Positions 30,333-43,000 of a stretch of 64,000 bases of DNA are shown here, piece by piece. Numbering within the stretch: the stretch's first letter is position 1; each line of letters starts with the position of its first letter. Position numbers and translations under genes: made by a program. Source of the DNA: Prorocentrum cordatum. Taxonomy: Eukaryota > Sar > Dinophyceae > Prorocentrales > Prorocentraceae. The stretch lies in NCBI GenBank assembly GCA_963575745.1, contig CAUYUJ010015027.1, positions 578,183 to 642,182 on the forward strand, given 5' to 3'. The notes under the pieces were generated by a model. The model had not been told where the DNA came from and ran no database searches. It saw only the letters and a program-made list of their open reading frames with translations.

Positions 30333-31110
30333 CGGGGCGTATCGCGGGCGGCGCTGGACAGGTGCACGGAATCCAAAAATCATAATGCGCAATGTGTTTG
30401 AAGGATGTTTTGTTTGGTCGGCTTTTTCTTTTCAAAATACCCAACCGATCTCCACCCGCCTTTATGTTTTTTTGTTTTTATTATATTTTGTTTTTATCGT
30501 TTCTTATTTTTTTATTTTTTTCTTTCCTTTTTTGTTTTCTGTTTTTTTTTGTCTCCTGACACCTGGCCGTGAGAACCGCATTTTTTTTTTTCTTTTCAAA
30601 ATGCCCAACCGATCTCCGCCCGCCTTCCCGGCGCAGGGTGGCTCGCGTCCTGCTGCAGGACGACGACGAGCACGTGGCGGCGGCGACCGTGGGCGCCGAC
30701 GTGGCTCGCGCGGTGGCGCCGCTTCTGGATGTTATCGAATTGCCGCGCCGAGACGGTGGCCCAGCGTTCAGGTGGACTGTATGTTTGCCCGACAAGATCG
30801 TCCCCAAGCTGGCCCACGCGGCGGGGCTTTGGAGTGATCGGTTCTGGGCGGCGATGCGGGTGTTTCCTTCGTCGCCATCGCAACCGTGGCGGATGCTGCT
30901 CTACCACGACGACGTGGTCGTCGGCGCGCAGCTCAAAGCTGCAAACCGCAGGACGTCCATTGTTGTGTACATTCGTTTTTTGGAGCTGGGCACATACCTT
31001 CAAGAAGAGGGCGCCTGGCTCCCGCTGGGAGTCCTTCGGTCAGAGGACAAGAAGGATATCACCGCAGCGGGCGTGGTGAGGGCCATCCAGCGGCGCCTCT
31101 TCCTCGGGCC
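30276..31110 (+). CDS. Gene H: transposase-related protein, 5' part, cut by gap
   Basis: Exon 1 is 30276-30361 (MAERWPPGKRQRLQEAALLR) and exon 2 runs from 30637 into the N gap at 31111, with a 275-nt GT-AG intron that is very T-rich. Blocks align by eye with the transposase at 16072: AALDRVARVLLQDDD with ALSGVLKYVRDHG, QPWRMLLYHDD with SPWHIILYFDG, and EEGAWLPLGVLR with NEDAWFTLSTAR. It therefore looks like the N-terminal third of a related Tnp2/KDZ-type transposase, here in frame. The intron carries a 40-bp direct repeat (30427-30466 and 30588-30627), the second copy touching the acceptor. Whether the catalytic part follows is hidden by the gap; sequence after the gap is GGA repeat, not coding. 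Confidence 0.6.
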
Positions 31111-31210
31111 NNNNNNNNNNNNNNNNNNNNNNNNNNNNNNNNNNNNNNNNNNNNNNNNNNNNNNNNNNNNNNNNNNNNNNNNNNNNNNNNNNNNNNNNNN
31201 NNNNNNNNNN
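31111..31210. other. Assembly gap, 100 N
   Basis: Exactly 100 N, so the true gap size is probably unknown. Frames drawn through it are meaningless. Confidence 0.99.
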
Positions 31211-31665
31211 GGAGGAGGAGGAGGAGGAGGAGAAGATGATGGAGCTGTGGGGTGGAGGAGGACAGACGGAGGCAAGAGAAGGATGGAGGAGAAGGAGGAG
31301 GAGAAGGAGGAGGAGGAGGAGGAGGAACCTCATCCTCACCCTCGCCAACAAGCGCACGCACCTTCTTCTATATACAGAAACTCCCGATCAACCGCAGAGC
31401 GGCCGGCTAGTCTAGAAGCTTCGCGTAACCTCACCAGCACATCCAGAAACGATGCCCAGACTAGTTGTCTTGATCATGGATGTGGAGGAGCATGCAGTGG
31501 AATCAAGTGCGAGGTAATACGTCCTACCCCCAGAGGGTGATGATGGAGGAGGTATCGGAGGAGCAGGAGGAGGAGAAGGGAGAGGAGGAGGGAGAGGACG
31601 GAGCAGGAAGGAGGGAGGCATAGGCGGATGATGAGGAGGAGAAGGACGAGGAGGAGGGCGAGCAG
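31211..31665. repeat. GGA-rich low-complexity sequence
   Basis: GGA/GAG tracts (31211-31330 and 31540-31665) surround about 200 bp of ordinary sequence with no recognisable gene. Confidence 0.7.
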
Positions 31666-31689
31666 ATGGGCCACAGGTTTCATGATGTC

Positions 31690-32335
31690 TCTCGGAGTCT
31701 CGTCGGATGTGTTTCGAGAGCTTCTTGGAGTCCTCTTGGGGCGTCTTGGAGGTCTCTTGGCAGTCCTGGAGGCCTCTTGGGGCGTCTTGGGTGCCTCTGG
31801 AGGACCTCTATGGGCTTGTTGGGGGCATCTGAGGGGCGTCTGATGGCGCATGTTGGGGCCTCCTGGGCACCTCTTGGGGCTGTTTTGGGCCACCATTTGG
31901 GGCCTCGGAGGCCACCTTGGGGTCACCTTGGAGGAGATCGATCAAAGGGAGGGCCGTACTGCATTAGCCCCCCCCCCCAGGAGGCCAAAATGTTGCCCAA
32001 ACCTGAATATAATCAGTGAGTTTGGCTTCTCGCCGACGTCTCTTGTGGCGTCTTGGGTGCCTGTGAGGGGGCTCTTGGAGCTTCTTGGGGGGCATCTTTG
32101 GGGCCTCTCGGGGATCTTGGGGCCTCCTGGGCGCCTCTTGGGGCAGTTTGGGGGCGCCCGTGGGAGCTTCGGGTGCCATTTTGGAGCCATCTTGGAGGAG
32201 ACCTATCAAAGGAGGGGTGCTCCTTCATTAGCGGCGCCTCCCCAGGAGGCCAACATGTGGCCAGAACCTCCGTAAAATCAATGATGTTGGTCTTCTCGCC
32301 GATGCCGTACTGGACGCTCCCACTGTTCGCGGAAC
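31690..32335. repeat. CTTGGGGC-rich repeats with a diverged 270-bp duplication
   Basis: Short CTCTTGGGGCGTCTTGG-type repeats fill the region. The stretch around 31905-32040 (GATCAAAGG, ATTAGC, AGGAGGCCAA, TTCTCGCCGA) recurs diverged at about 32175-32312. No credible protein. Confidence 0.65.
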
Positions 32336-32339
32336 GCCC

Positions 32340-34640
32340 CTCCAGGTCCAGAGGGAGGGGGTAGGGGGAGGGGTCAAGCCACCTTCCTAGATAGCAAGCC
32401 GTCTAGCTCACTCCCACCCGCCCTCCCAACACATAAGTAATACCCGAGCCTGAGTATGTTCAGCGGTCGTCTGCGGATGGACAGCTCCTGGGAACCAACA
32501 CCGACCCCATGTGCGCGACGCTGGGGCGAGGTGCGCCACGCGTGCCAGGCGCGCCACGCGCTCCAGGCACCCCTGGGGCCCCAGCGTGCCACGCACGGCT
32601 GGTGCGCCAGATGCGCCACGTGCTCCGCGTGCGCCAGGTGTGCCACATTCTGGGGCACGTGCAGGGTGTGTCAGGTGCGTCTGCGCACGTGACAGCACAC
32701 ATCGATAAACGTGTCGGCCCCCTACCATCCTTGTCGAAAACCAATGCCCATCATTGTGTCTGGTGGGCCTGCGCACAGCAGGCCATACGCCACCACCCCC
32801 GCCGCCCCTGTCAAAAACCACTTGACAGTGATCGCGGGGGGGCCGCACATGATCCAGATTTAGCCGCGAGGTGTATCGTGCATTGATTTTTGGCCGGGAT
32901 GATAGCCCTGCGCGCAGCAGGCAATATGCTGACATTCCCGCCACCCGTGTCAAAAACCATACAAAGTGCTCGCGGGTTTCACGACCATGACTCAAGACTT
33001 TGTCCCAAAGTGTATGTTGTCTTTTTTTGTTGATAGGGATTGGGGTCGGGGGGAGGCGCATCTGGTTGGCCACGCATGCTCCAAAATATGGAGGCAGAGT
33101 GCGTTTGGTATGGTTTTTTGACAGATGGGGGGGGATCATGGTGTCCTCATTGTTCCTGGTTGGCTACCGGTCGCTTGGGAGAGGGGATGTATATTCATAG
33201 GGAACAGCGATCAAGTAATCCTCCCCGCCCGCATGCCGTCTCGCTCACTCCCACCCGCGCGCCAGGTGCATCAGGCACCCCTGGGGCCCAAGCGCGCCAG
33301 GACGCCTGGTGCGCCAGATGCGCCACGTGATCCACGTGCGCCATGTGTGCCGCATGCTCCAGCCGCGTTAGGTGCGTAGCGTTCGGGGCACGCGGCGCAA
33401 AGCGTGCCAAGTGCGCCTGCGCACGTGGCAGTACACATCGGGAAACGTGTCGGCCCCCACCACCTTGTCGAATACCAGTGTACCGGTGCGCAATCGCGGC
33501 GGGGTTGCCATCATAGCGTCTGTTCACCTGCACATAGCAGGTAATATGCCAGCACCCTCGCCGTCCCAGTCCAAAAATCAATACAAAATGACCGCAGGGT
33601 GACCGCGCATGATCCGGATTTTGCTTCAAAGTGCATGCTGTATTGTTGTTTGAAAGGGATGTTGTCCTTGCACGCAGCATGCAATATGCGGGCACCCACG
33701 CCGTCCTGTCAATAAACAATACAAAGTGCCCGCGCCCCCCACGATCATGACACAAGATCTGCCCCAAAGTGGACTTCATTTTGTTTTTTCAACAGGGATG
33801 GTGGGGGGTCTCATTGGTCCTGGTTGGCTGCCGGTCGCCTGAGGGAGGGGGTGTTTATTAACAGGGAGCAGTGATCAAGACACCCTCCCCGCCCGCAAGC
33901 TGCCTCGCTCACTCTCACCCGCCCTCCCAACACAGAAGTAGCACCCGAGCCTCATCATGTTCAGATGTCGTCTATGGGTAGACAGCTATTGGGAACCAAA
34001 CCAGACCCCATGTACGCGATGCTTGGGCGAGGTGCGCCACGCATGCCAGGCGCGCCACGCGCGCCAGGCACCCCTGGGGCCCGAGCATGCCTGGAACTCC
34101 TGCCACGCCAGATGCACCACGTGATCCCCGTGCGACATGTGTGCCGCATTCTCCAGCCGCTCCAGGTGCGCCACGTTCGGGGCACTCGCCGAGTGTACCA
34201 GGTGTGCCCGGACACGTGGTGGAACATGTCGGCCCCCACCATTCTTATCGAAAGCCAATGCGCAATCGCGACGGGGTGGCAATCAAGGTGTTTGGTGGGC
34301 CTGCACACAGCAGGCAATATGCCAGCACCGCCGCCGTCTTTTGCAAAAGCCTATGCAAAGTGACCGCGTGGTTGCCGCGCAGGATCCAGCTTGAACAGCG
34401 AAGTGCTTGGTGTATTGTTTGTTGGCACGGATGGTGGCCCTGCGCACAGCAGGCATTACGATACCCCCCCCCGCCGCCCCTGCCCAAAAAACAATACAAA
34501 CTGTTCGCGGGGCCCACGAGCATGACCCAATAAGTTGTCCATCATGTTGACAGGGGTTGTGGGGGGGTGTCATTGGTGCTGGTTGGCTGCTAATCGCCTG
34601 GAGGAAGGGGTGTTTGTTAATTGGGAACTGTGATAAGCCC
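32340..34640. repeat. Three higher-order tandem units of about 660-840 bp
   Basis: CACTCCCACCCGC recurs near 32409, 33245 and 33910, each followed by GC-rich GCGCCA-type sub-repeats. GGCTGCCGGTCGCCTG variants recur near 33166, 33826 and 34582. Within units, CAATACAAAGTG...CATGATCC...GCAGGCAATATGC blocks repeat every 140 bp or so. Open frames are by-products. Confidence 0.65.
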
Positions 34641-36355
34641 CTCCCCGAAACGGGAAGGCAGGGGTTGGAAGAGGAAGGGACTGGAAATGCCATTGCCAAA
34701 TTTGGCCATTGCAGGCCCAACCAGTTCACTCAGATGACGTGCTTCAAGTTGGCAGTTGACCTATACGGTGCTTCTTGTGCCTACGTGTAAGTTTGAAGGA
34801 CGGGGGGGTGAAAACCACACAACAGGAGAGAAGATGAGGAGGAGGAGGAAGAGGAGGAGGAGGAGGGTAGGGATTTCGTTGCCAACGCCTGCAGGTTTAC
34901 CTGTTATGTCTGTCAGGGCTTCCCTACATTTCCGCACCTTCTTCGCAACGTCTCTTCCCGCTCACCATGACGAGGTGATAAGAGTTCGACTCATTGCTCG
35001 CACACGCAGGCTCGTACTACTAGAATGTGTTCGGTCGCCTGTCGACGTGCTCAGACGCTACTCCTCCGCTGGCCAAAGTCCGCGCAGCGTAAAAATGAGG
35101 AGAGGAAGGAGAAGGAGGAGGAGGAGGAGGAGGAGGAAGACCCCGAGGACGCCCTCAGAGCGAAGAAGGAACTCCTCTCCCTCCCCGCCCGCCCGTGGAC
35201 CGACGACGCGCCTGGACGCGCGACCCATTCGGCTCCCGCCTCGAAGCCGACGAGGGCGGGTGCCACGAACGCCACGACGAGGAACGGCGCCGACGAGGAG
35301 GTGCGGCGAGCGGCGAGCGGCCTGCACGGCCCAGACCCCTCGCCGACGGCCACGAGGAGCACGGCCGCACGGCCAGCCAGGGCCACCAGGGACGCGGCAG
35401 GTCCCCCCAAAAGGGGACAGGCGAGGGCCTGTTTGACCGAGGACGGCTGTCGGAGCCGTTTAGTTCAGCTCGTTGCGGCACCCTCGCCCCCGAGATTCCG
35501 CGGGAGTTCGGCGCAGTGCACGCGAGCTGCTCGAAGAGCCTCCGAGGTTGCACGCCATGCGGGCAGGCGAACGGATACGCCCAGCAACTCTTAGTCCGTT
35601 CCCACCCGCGCCCGCGAGAACTCAAACTGATCATGGCGACGGAGTCGCCGACGGCCTCGAGGAGGCGAGCGAAAGGGCGGTCTGCAGGGGCGGCGGCGAC
35701 CACGCCGTGTTCGCCTCCACCACATCCAGGGAAGCCGTCACCCGCAGGGGCCCCGTGGGAGGCGATCCGGCGGCGCTTGACAACTCAGCGTCGGGTGGTC
35801 GGTGCTCGTCGCCGTCGCCGCTGTCGGAGGGCATGGCACGCAATGCCGCCTGGAGGGTCGCGCCCATCTTCGTCGTGCGGCATCCGCGGTGGGCAAGGCC
35901 GCTGAAGGCCCTGAGCAGCGCTTGCGCCGTTCTCGCCCACCCCGCCTGGGCGTGGCGCGCAACGGTGGTGCAGCAGGTGCGCTGCGGGCGCGTTGCTTCC
36001 GCTCACCACGGCGGCGCCCAGCGAGCCGCAGGGGGGCCGCGAGGACGAGAGACAGAGGAGAGGGCGGCGCGGGAAGCGCCCATATAGCGCGTGCTCTCGA
36101 GCTGGTTTGAAACAACTTGGGCCGAGCTGGCACGTGGAGGAGCAGAAGGAGGAGGGCGACGCAACCCCTTCCAGAACGCGGTCGTGTCATTCGCGGGCAT
36201 GCTGACCTCTACGTTCATCCGCGGACACTCTATAAGAGGGAAGCCGTGGCTATCTACTTGATCGGCAAAGTAAGTGTACATTTCTATTGTTGCTGCACTG
36301 ACCTAGCTTGAGTACAACTCGTGTATAAAGTCGTGTTTGCACTTAGGGTTTCTAA
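34641..36355. other. GC-rich stretch without a supported gene
   Basis: Includes GGA tracts near 34830-34865 and 35095-35145. Frames on both strands at 35025-36200 are Arg/Ala/Pro-rich, overlap each other, and lack domain-like sequence, so none is called. Confidence 0.4.
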
Positions 36356-36359
36356 GTTG

Positions 36360-36900
36360 GTTTCGCTGAGGGGGATGGGTCGATACCCCCGGGTGTTCAC
36401 CACGATGCGGCCCGTGCTTCATCGTGGGCACCTCGTGGGCGCCCCGCACTTGAGGGTATGCCGAGGGCGTCGCCACGATGACTCCCGTGCCGCCTCGTGG
36501 GCGCCCCGCGCTTGGGGGGGTGTAAGCCGAGGTTGCGCCTCGATGCCGCCCGTGCCGCCTGGTGGGCGCCCCGTGCGTTGGGGGGGGGGTATGCCGAGGT
36601 TGCGCCACGCTGCCGCCTCGTGGGCACCTCGTGGGCGCCCCGTTCGCTTGGGGGGGGGGGATGCCGAGGTTGCGCCATTGTGCCGCCCATGTCGCATGGT
36701 GAGCGCTCCGTACCCTGAGCTTGCGCGACACGGTGTTCACCACATAGCGTACGCCACATAGTTTGCACCACATATCTCACATTGCATGTATTACACAGCA
36801 TAGCTTACATTTTATAGCGCACACCCGATAGGTGTCACCTTTGGCTACGTAGCACCACTATGCGTGCACGACATAGCGTACACCGCATAGCCTCCACCTC
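36360..36900. repeat. GTGGGCGCCCCG tandem repeat and CACATAGCGTAC repeat
   Basis: About four copies of a 62-75 bp unit (GTGGGCGCCCCG, a poly-G run, then ATGCCGAGGTTGCGCC) span 36430-36700. Degenerate 20-bp CACATAGCGTACRCC-type repeats follow to about 36895. Confidence 0.7.
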
Positions 36901-38897
36901 CACAGTGCAATACCGCATTGAGTGGGGATTACGTTGATGTATGCGCACATGCGCCAGGTAGGAGGCGTGAGTCTTAAGGAAAAGTGCGCGCGCGAGAGGG
37001 ATAGAGAGATGTGAATAGAGAGAGTGAGGGGACTAGAGAGGGAGAAGGAGAGTTCTATAGTTCTGTTAGCCATGCACATAAAAGAGCGATATGGAGAGAG
37101 GTATTGAAAGATACTGTTTACCTGGACTTTCTTGAAATGACCTCCTGTGCCATGGCTTGCGGTGAATACATCCGCGAGCGAGGTGATGGTGGGTCTGCCA
37201 TCGGGGGGCGGATCGCTGGCGCTGGGCGGCCAGGGCTCCTGAGCCTCGCGGCCACCGCCATCGCCGCCGTCGCCGTCGCCATGGTTGTCGCCGTCGTCGT
37301 CGTCGTCGCCGTCGATCGGGTTTCGGGGGTCGAGGTTCGAGGGTCGAGGTTTTCGGGCGTTTGGAGCGTTTGGAGGTTCCAGGGTTGTCTCCTGGAGCAC
37401 TCCCGTCGCCGTTGGCGTCGTCATCGCCGCTGTCGTGTTCGTCGCCGTCGGCGTCATCGCGGATGTCAGCGTCGTCGCGGTGATCTTCGTTGTCGTCGCC
37501 GTTGTCGCCGTGGTCATTGACGAGGTTGTGGTCGTCGTTGTCGTCGCATCGACGTGGCTGTGGTCGGCGTTGTCGTCGTCGTTGCCAACGTCGTGGTCGT
37601 CGACGCGGAGGTGGTCGTCGTCATCTTCGCAGCGATTATCGTCATCGTTGCCGCCGCCGTCGTTGTCGTCGTGGTGGTCGTCGTTGGAGTCGGACCAGTC
37701 GGAGGCAGAGGAGACGGACAGAGGGGTGACGAAGAAGGGGGTGAGGGGAGAGGAGCAGAGGGAAGGAGAATAGAGGAGAAGGGAGGAGGAGAGGGGGCGA
37801 GGGCAAAGGAGGATGGGCAGGAGGGAGAGAGGAGGAGAAGGAGGAATGACTAGAGAAGGAGGAAAAGAAAATGGAAGGTGGCTACTAACATGTTTGAACC
37901 CAGCGGGGGGGAGAGCGGGGCTTCACTGGGAGGGAGTCGTTGGTTTTTTTCCCCCGCGGGACTTCGCCTCAGGACGGGTGTGAACAGCAACAGCTTCACG
38001 CTGAGGACAGGGGGAGTAGGTGAAGGAAGGGTAGTAGCAGTAGTAGCAGTAGTAGCAGTAGAAGCAGCAGTAGTAGTTGCAGTAGTGGTAGAATGAGGGC
38101 TGCCAGTAGGAGGATAAAAGGAGAATAAGGAACACAGTAGGAACATAGGGAAGGAGGAACACAATTAGAGGATGAAGGAGCAGGTGGAACATGAGATAAG
38201 TAAGACAACGGCCGCGGAGGAGGATAACGATAACACGAAGGCGAACGATAAGGATACGACGAAGATGGAGAAGGATACATGCAAGGAGCAGCAGTAGACA
38301 GGACAAGGCCAGCTGCCAATTCTCGAGGCCGCTACGGAGGCCGAATTTTCCGCCGCGCCGCCGCCCGCGCTCGCCTCCGCCCCCCCCCCCCCTCCCCCAC
38401 CAGGGGGGAGGGCGGGCGAGAACCGCGAGAGCGTACCCAGGGCGGCGCGAATGGCGAAAGCGCTCGCTGTGCTTTTTGGTGTTGTTCGGCGGCGCGCCTA
38501 GGGAGAAAGGCAGAGGGGGCGGGGCTCCTCAGAGGGCTTAGAAGACCTTTGACCTGCTGCAGAGCTTTCTGGACATTCGCCGGATGTACAGAGAGCGTCC
38601 CACAAGGCTTGAGGGCTTCGCAGAAGACCCGCCGCTTTCTGGAAAGGTTTCCGCCCCTTCCTTCCTTCCTCGGCGCGCCGCCGAGTTGTTTTTCGCGGCG
38701 CCTGGCAGTCCATGTCCCGTCCCTGGGCTTGCGGCGGATTGAATTTTGTCAGTCTGGGCTTTGTCCCTGGGTTCTGGCCCCTGGGTGCTGTTTTCGGCTC
38801 CCGGGACCATTAAGAATGTGGGCACATATGACCGAGAGTGAACGGGATACGATGTGTTTTCTTGGCTTTCTATTTCAATCATTCACTCACTCGTGAT
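36901..38897. other. Simple-sequence region, no gene supported
   Basis: GTCGTC/GTCGCC repeats (about 37260-37690), GGA tracts (37720-37860) and a GTAGCAGTA repeat (38027-38085). The remainder, including 38300-38890, holds no frame I trust. Confidence 0.5.
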
Positions 38898-39125
38898 GTG
38901 TCCCTCTCGTTCTCTCTCTCTCTCTCTCTCTTTCTCCCTCTCTCGCTCTCCCTCTCTGTCTTTCTCTACCTCTCTCTCTCTCGTTCGCTTTCTGTCGCTT
39001 CCTGTCTCTGTTTTGTTGTTCTCTCGCTCTCTCTCTCTCTCTCTCGCTCTCTCGCTGTATCCTTCCATATATCGTTCTGTCATGTGTCCCCCTGTCTCGC
39101 TCTCTCTCGTTTTCTCTCCTCTCTC
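38898..39125. repeat. CT-rich microsatellite
   Basis: An imperfect (TC)n tract of about 225 bp, mostly CTCTCT with CCTCTCGC-type interruptions. Confidence 0.9.
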
Positions 39126-39719
39126 GGTGGCACGCGGCTTGAGGGGGTAATTGGAGCAGGTTGAATTGTCATCAAATGTCTCCTGGCTCCCATACCCAAT
39201 ACCTGAGAGTGCAGAGAGACTTCCCCAGAAATCTTAGAGCCAACGTCCTTGTATTAGGACGGATGCAGCAGGGCAGGCTGTTCAGGTGGTCGAAGTGGTC
39301 AACCCACATGACACGCGGATTCAAAGCTAGTCCAACAAGGGGCGGGCCCGACCAGCACGGGGGAGGTGGGGAGGGGGGCTGCCCACCGTCCGCTGGTTCG
39401 CCCTTTCTCGGCCGTCCGTGCCGGCTGCAGGGAGGGGGTCTGCCCGCTGAGCCTCCCAGAGGCTCCGAGGGAGGTCCCCTCGCCGACCCTCCCCCCCCTT
39501 TGGCCCGCCCGCTCGCTCTGCCCTGCCCGCCTGGCCTGCCGCCCGCACGGCCAAGATGCTGACAGAAGGATCACTGGGCTCGGGAGGAGTTCTGGTCGGC
39601 GGGCCGCCCCTCGCATCTGGATCGCCGTGGCCGGAGTCAGTCGCCGTTCCTCATGCAGCGCTCTCTCTAATCACGATGACTGGGCGTTCGCTGGTTCTCG
39701 GGTCATAGCTCAGGTCCCC
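39126..39719. other. 5' flank of the Copia element, nothing recognised
   Basis: Ordinary GC-rich sequence with short overlapping frames. It ends with CCCC (39716-39719), the probable target-site duplication. Confidence 0.45.
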
Positions 39720-39906
39720 TGTCCCCGTTTGGCCCCTGGGGGGGTCTCTCTTCGCTCCCTCTCGCTCTCCCTCTATGTCCTCACTGTCGTGTAGCCGCTT
39801 AGGCTTAGGGTGCGAGTCCCCGGAGACTCATACGGCGTACTGAAAGAGAGCTCCTCCCGTCCCTCTCATAGCCCTCGTGTCGCGATAGGCCCCCGACCCT
39901 GTGACA
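39720..39906 (+). repeat. 5' LTR (187 bp)
   Basis: Starts TGTCCCCGTTTGGCCCCTGG and ends CCCTGTGACA. Identical to the 3' LTR except one C/A difference in CATAGCC(C/A)TCGTG. Confidence 0.95.
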
Positions 39907-39907
39907 G

Positions 39908-39923
39908 TGGTTAGCGGAGCTGG
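39908..39923 (+). promoter_or_regulatory. Candidate primer-binding site
   Basis: TGGTTAGCGGAGCTGG starts one base after the LTR. TGGT followed by AGC(A/G)GAG resembles sites complementary to initiator-tRNA 3' ends, but one extra T breaks the match. Dinoflagellate tRNA sequences would be needed to decide. Confidence 0.3.
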
Positions 39924-40025
39924 TTCGTGGACCGCGTGGCGTTCGACGAGGACGGGAGGAGCCGCCAGGCGACCGACTGAGGAGAAGGAGGCCCCACCGC
40001 CCACAGACCGACACTGCACCGGCCC

Positions 40026-43000
40026 ATGCCGGACGCGGAGATCCAGACAGACGACCAGGAAGACGCAGAGCCAGCAGCCTGGCCCGACGCGGACGACAAC
40101 TGGTCGGAGACCGGCTGGAGCGAGCAGGGCTGGCGCTGGGGCTGGGGCTCTGGCGGCCGAGGTGCTCGCGACGAGTGGTGGCGAGGTCGAGATGACGGCG
40201 CGTGGCGAGACTCCGACTGGCATTCTGCAGAAAGTTGGGAGGTAGTAGCTCCCCGCTCGCGCGACTTCGGCCCCCCGCCAACCTGGCTGGGCATGGAGCA
40301 GCTCGAGCTATATCGCCTGAACGTGACGGCCTGGTCAAGACGCACCGGACACCTTCCGGAGTCACAGGCTCCTCGGCTGGTGGAATCGCTACCGTTAGAG
40401 CTGCAGTGGAAGTTCAAGCCGCTGGCCTCCTCGCTGATGCAGCCCGACGGAGTACAGAAGGCGCTCGAGCACTTGTCGATCCTGAACGGCGAACGCCCTG
40501 GCGACAGGGAACGCCTGTCCCACTCGCATGCGCTCTTTGACTACATGATCAAGCGAGGGGAATCTCTCACCGACTACGTGCTGCGCCGTGACCAGCAGCT
40601 ATCAGATGCCGAAGTTCACGGACTTCCTTTACCAGATAAAGTGAAAGCTAGATACCTTGAGGAAGGAGCCAACCTCAGTGCGCAGAACAAGGTGAACCTG
40701 CGCACGTTGGCCCAGGGCAAGAAGGACGCGGCCTCGATCCGTGCGGCGCTGCTGCAGATGGACGTGGCCGAGCAGAGAGTGCTACCCGCATCGCAGTCGC
40801 TGCCGGTGGTGAAGGCCTTCGTGCAGGAGTACGTTCCCGACCCGCCCGAGCCGTACGAGGATGACGACGACGACGAGATCGAGCTGCCGGAGGAGGAGGC
40901 CGAGGCGTTTCTCACGGCGATCGAGGAGCAGCAGCTTGATGAGGAGGAGGCCATACAAGTTTTCGCCGCAGTGGTCGAAGAGAAGTTCGGCAAAGAAAAG
41001 CGACGCTCGTGGACCGAGTCTAGGAAGCTGAAGGCCGCCAAGAAGACCGATCGAGACTTCTTCTCGAAGCGCAAGGCGGCCCGTCCTGGATTCAAGCGTG
41101 TAGGCGAACGTGACATCCGTCGACGGACGAGGTGTGCGAATTGTGGACAGCGAGGGCACTGGGCTAGTGACTGCAAGAATCCCTACGTTTCGAAGGCCGA
41201 CCGCCTGGCGAAGGAGAAGGACGGCAAGTTCTCGGCGTTCACGCTCTTCACCAACTCCGACAGCGACGCCTACTCGTACATGGACTGGGGCAGCAAGGTG
41301 AGCGAGCTGCTGAAGGCATGCGTGACCGACGCCTCGAGCTTCGTGTCGATCAAGAGCCTCGGCACCCACGCCCTGGTGGACACGGCGGCGGCCCAGGCGC
41401 TGATCGGGAAGAGGGAGGCCAAGATCCTCGACGAGGCGCTGCAGGAGGTCGGCTACTGCATCCACTACGACTGGACGCCGGTGACGGGCATCAGCGCCTC
41501 CGGGATCGGGGGGAAGACGGTGCCCGTCGGCCGGGCGTGGGTCCCGGTGACGCTCGGCGGGAACGGGGTCGTGGAGTTTCTCATCCTGGAGCAGAACTGT
41601 CCCCCTCTCTTGCCGGCCAAGCTGCTCGCCGGCCTCGAGGGCGTGATCGATCTCGCGGGCAACGTGCTGGCGGTGAGCGACGGCGTGCTGCGCCGTCGCG
41701 TGAGGGTGCCCCTGACGACGCATCCGTCCGGCCACCGCTCGGTCGACCTGGTGCAGCGCCCGGCCGCCTCGTTCAAGGTATCGCCCGAGATCCAGGAGCA
41801 CATGCCTGGGGCCCGCTTCCTGAAGGACCGCCGCTCGGCCGCCGCTTTTGTTGCCTGCCTGTGCTGCGCTCGTGCCTGCAGTTCCCCCTCCTCCTCGCCT
41901 CCTGTCGAGTCCTTGGGGGGTTCTCTCGGGGGCCAAGGGGGATCAGACAGCGGGCCCAACCGTAGTGATTCGGTTCAGCTAGCGCGAACGAGCCTCAGAG
42001 AGAGCGAGGTCGGAGCTGCCGCCAGCCGAGATGAAGGCAGCCTCGAGCCGCGGCGGACGCACGCTGGCGGCGAAGTCGCCAGCGCCGAGGCGCGTGAAGA
42101 AGGAGCCGGCCCTCAAGAGGGTCGCGTTCGACCTCGGAGGGATGCGCGAGGCTTCGAAGGAGATGCTCTGGTCGGGCGCCCCGCCAGAGTACGACACGCT
42201 GATGGGCACGTCGGAGGGCTGGGAGGAGCTGTCCATGCTGGACCCGGCGCTGGAGGCGACGCTCGAGCTCGAGGCGATGACGGAGGAGGAGGAGCAGAAC
42301 TTCTACGCGGGCCGTCAGTTGCTCCCGGCGAAGGTGCATCACTGGCGCAGGCTGGTCATCCGCATCTTCTGGCACATGACGACGTTCACGCACACGATGC
42401 TGGTGGCCTTCAAGATGCCGAACCTCCTCAACCCGTCCGAGAAGGTCGACCCGGACGACTGCCCCCACCCGCTCCACGCCCGCTGGGACTCCGAGAACCA
42501 GCACGGGACCTTCGGCAAGTGCATGACGCGCGGCGATCGGGTGTGGTATCAGCCTTTCTCGGAGGAGGAGAAGCTTCTCAGGGCCCAGCGCCGGCACGAG
42601 AACGAGAGGGCCAAGCTCGAGAGGAAGAAGACCAGGGAGGCCATCAAGGTGATGAAAGCTCAGTCGAAGCAGGAGGTGGCCCTCTTCGACCAAGGCGACC
42701 CGTGGCAGCATCCGAAGCCGCAGCCGCCGGCCCCGGCTGCTCGCGCGGCGGCGGCCTCTCAGTCTCTCCCGAAGGCGAGCTTCGATCGCCCGATGCTGAT
42801 GGTCAAGGCGGAAGAAGGGTATGTCCCCGTGAAGCCACCGCCGCCAGCCAAGGCAGACCCTCGCACCGGGAGGGTTCCAGAGCCGAGGCCCGAGGCAGGC
42901 AAGACGGCGGCGCCGACGCGCCCGATGACGGTGCTCGAGATGCAGCAAGCGCTGGCGGACATGAACACCGTGATCGAATCCCAGCGCATGCAGAACGAGA

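Noticed and set aside
32168-32180. GCCATTTTGG match to the SL core
   Set aside because: It lies inside a local CCATTTTGG/CCACCTTGG repeat family with no ORF downstream.
32408-34729. Several 90-240 codon ORFs in the 32.4-34.7 kb tandem units
   Set aside because: Frames change between tandem units and no frame is kept across them, so they are not under coding selection.
35025-36190. Three + ORFs and several minus ORFs at 35.0-36.2 kb
   Set aside because: They are mutually overlapping, Arg/Ala/Pro-rich, and without motifs or credible splice joins.
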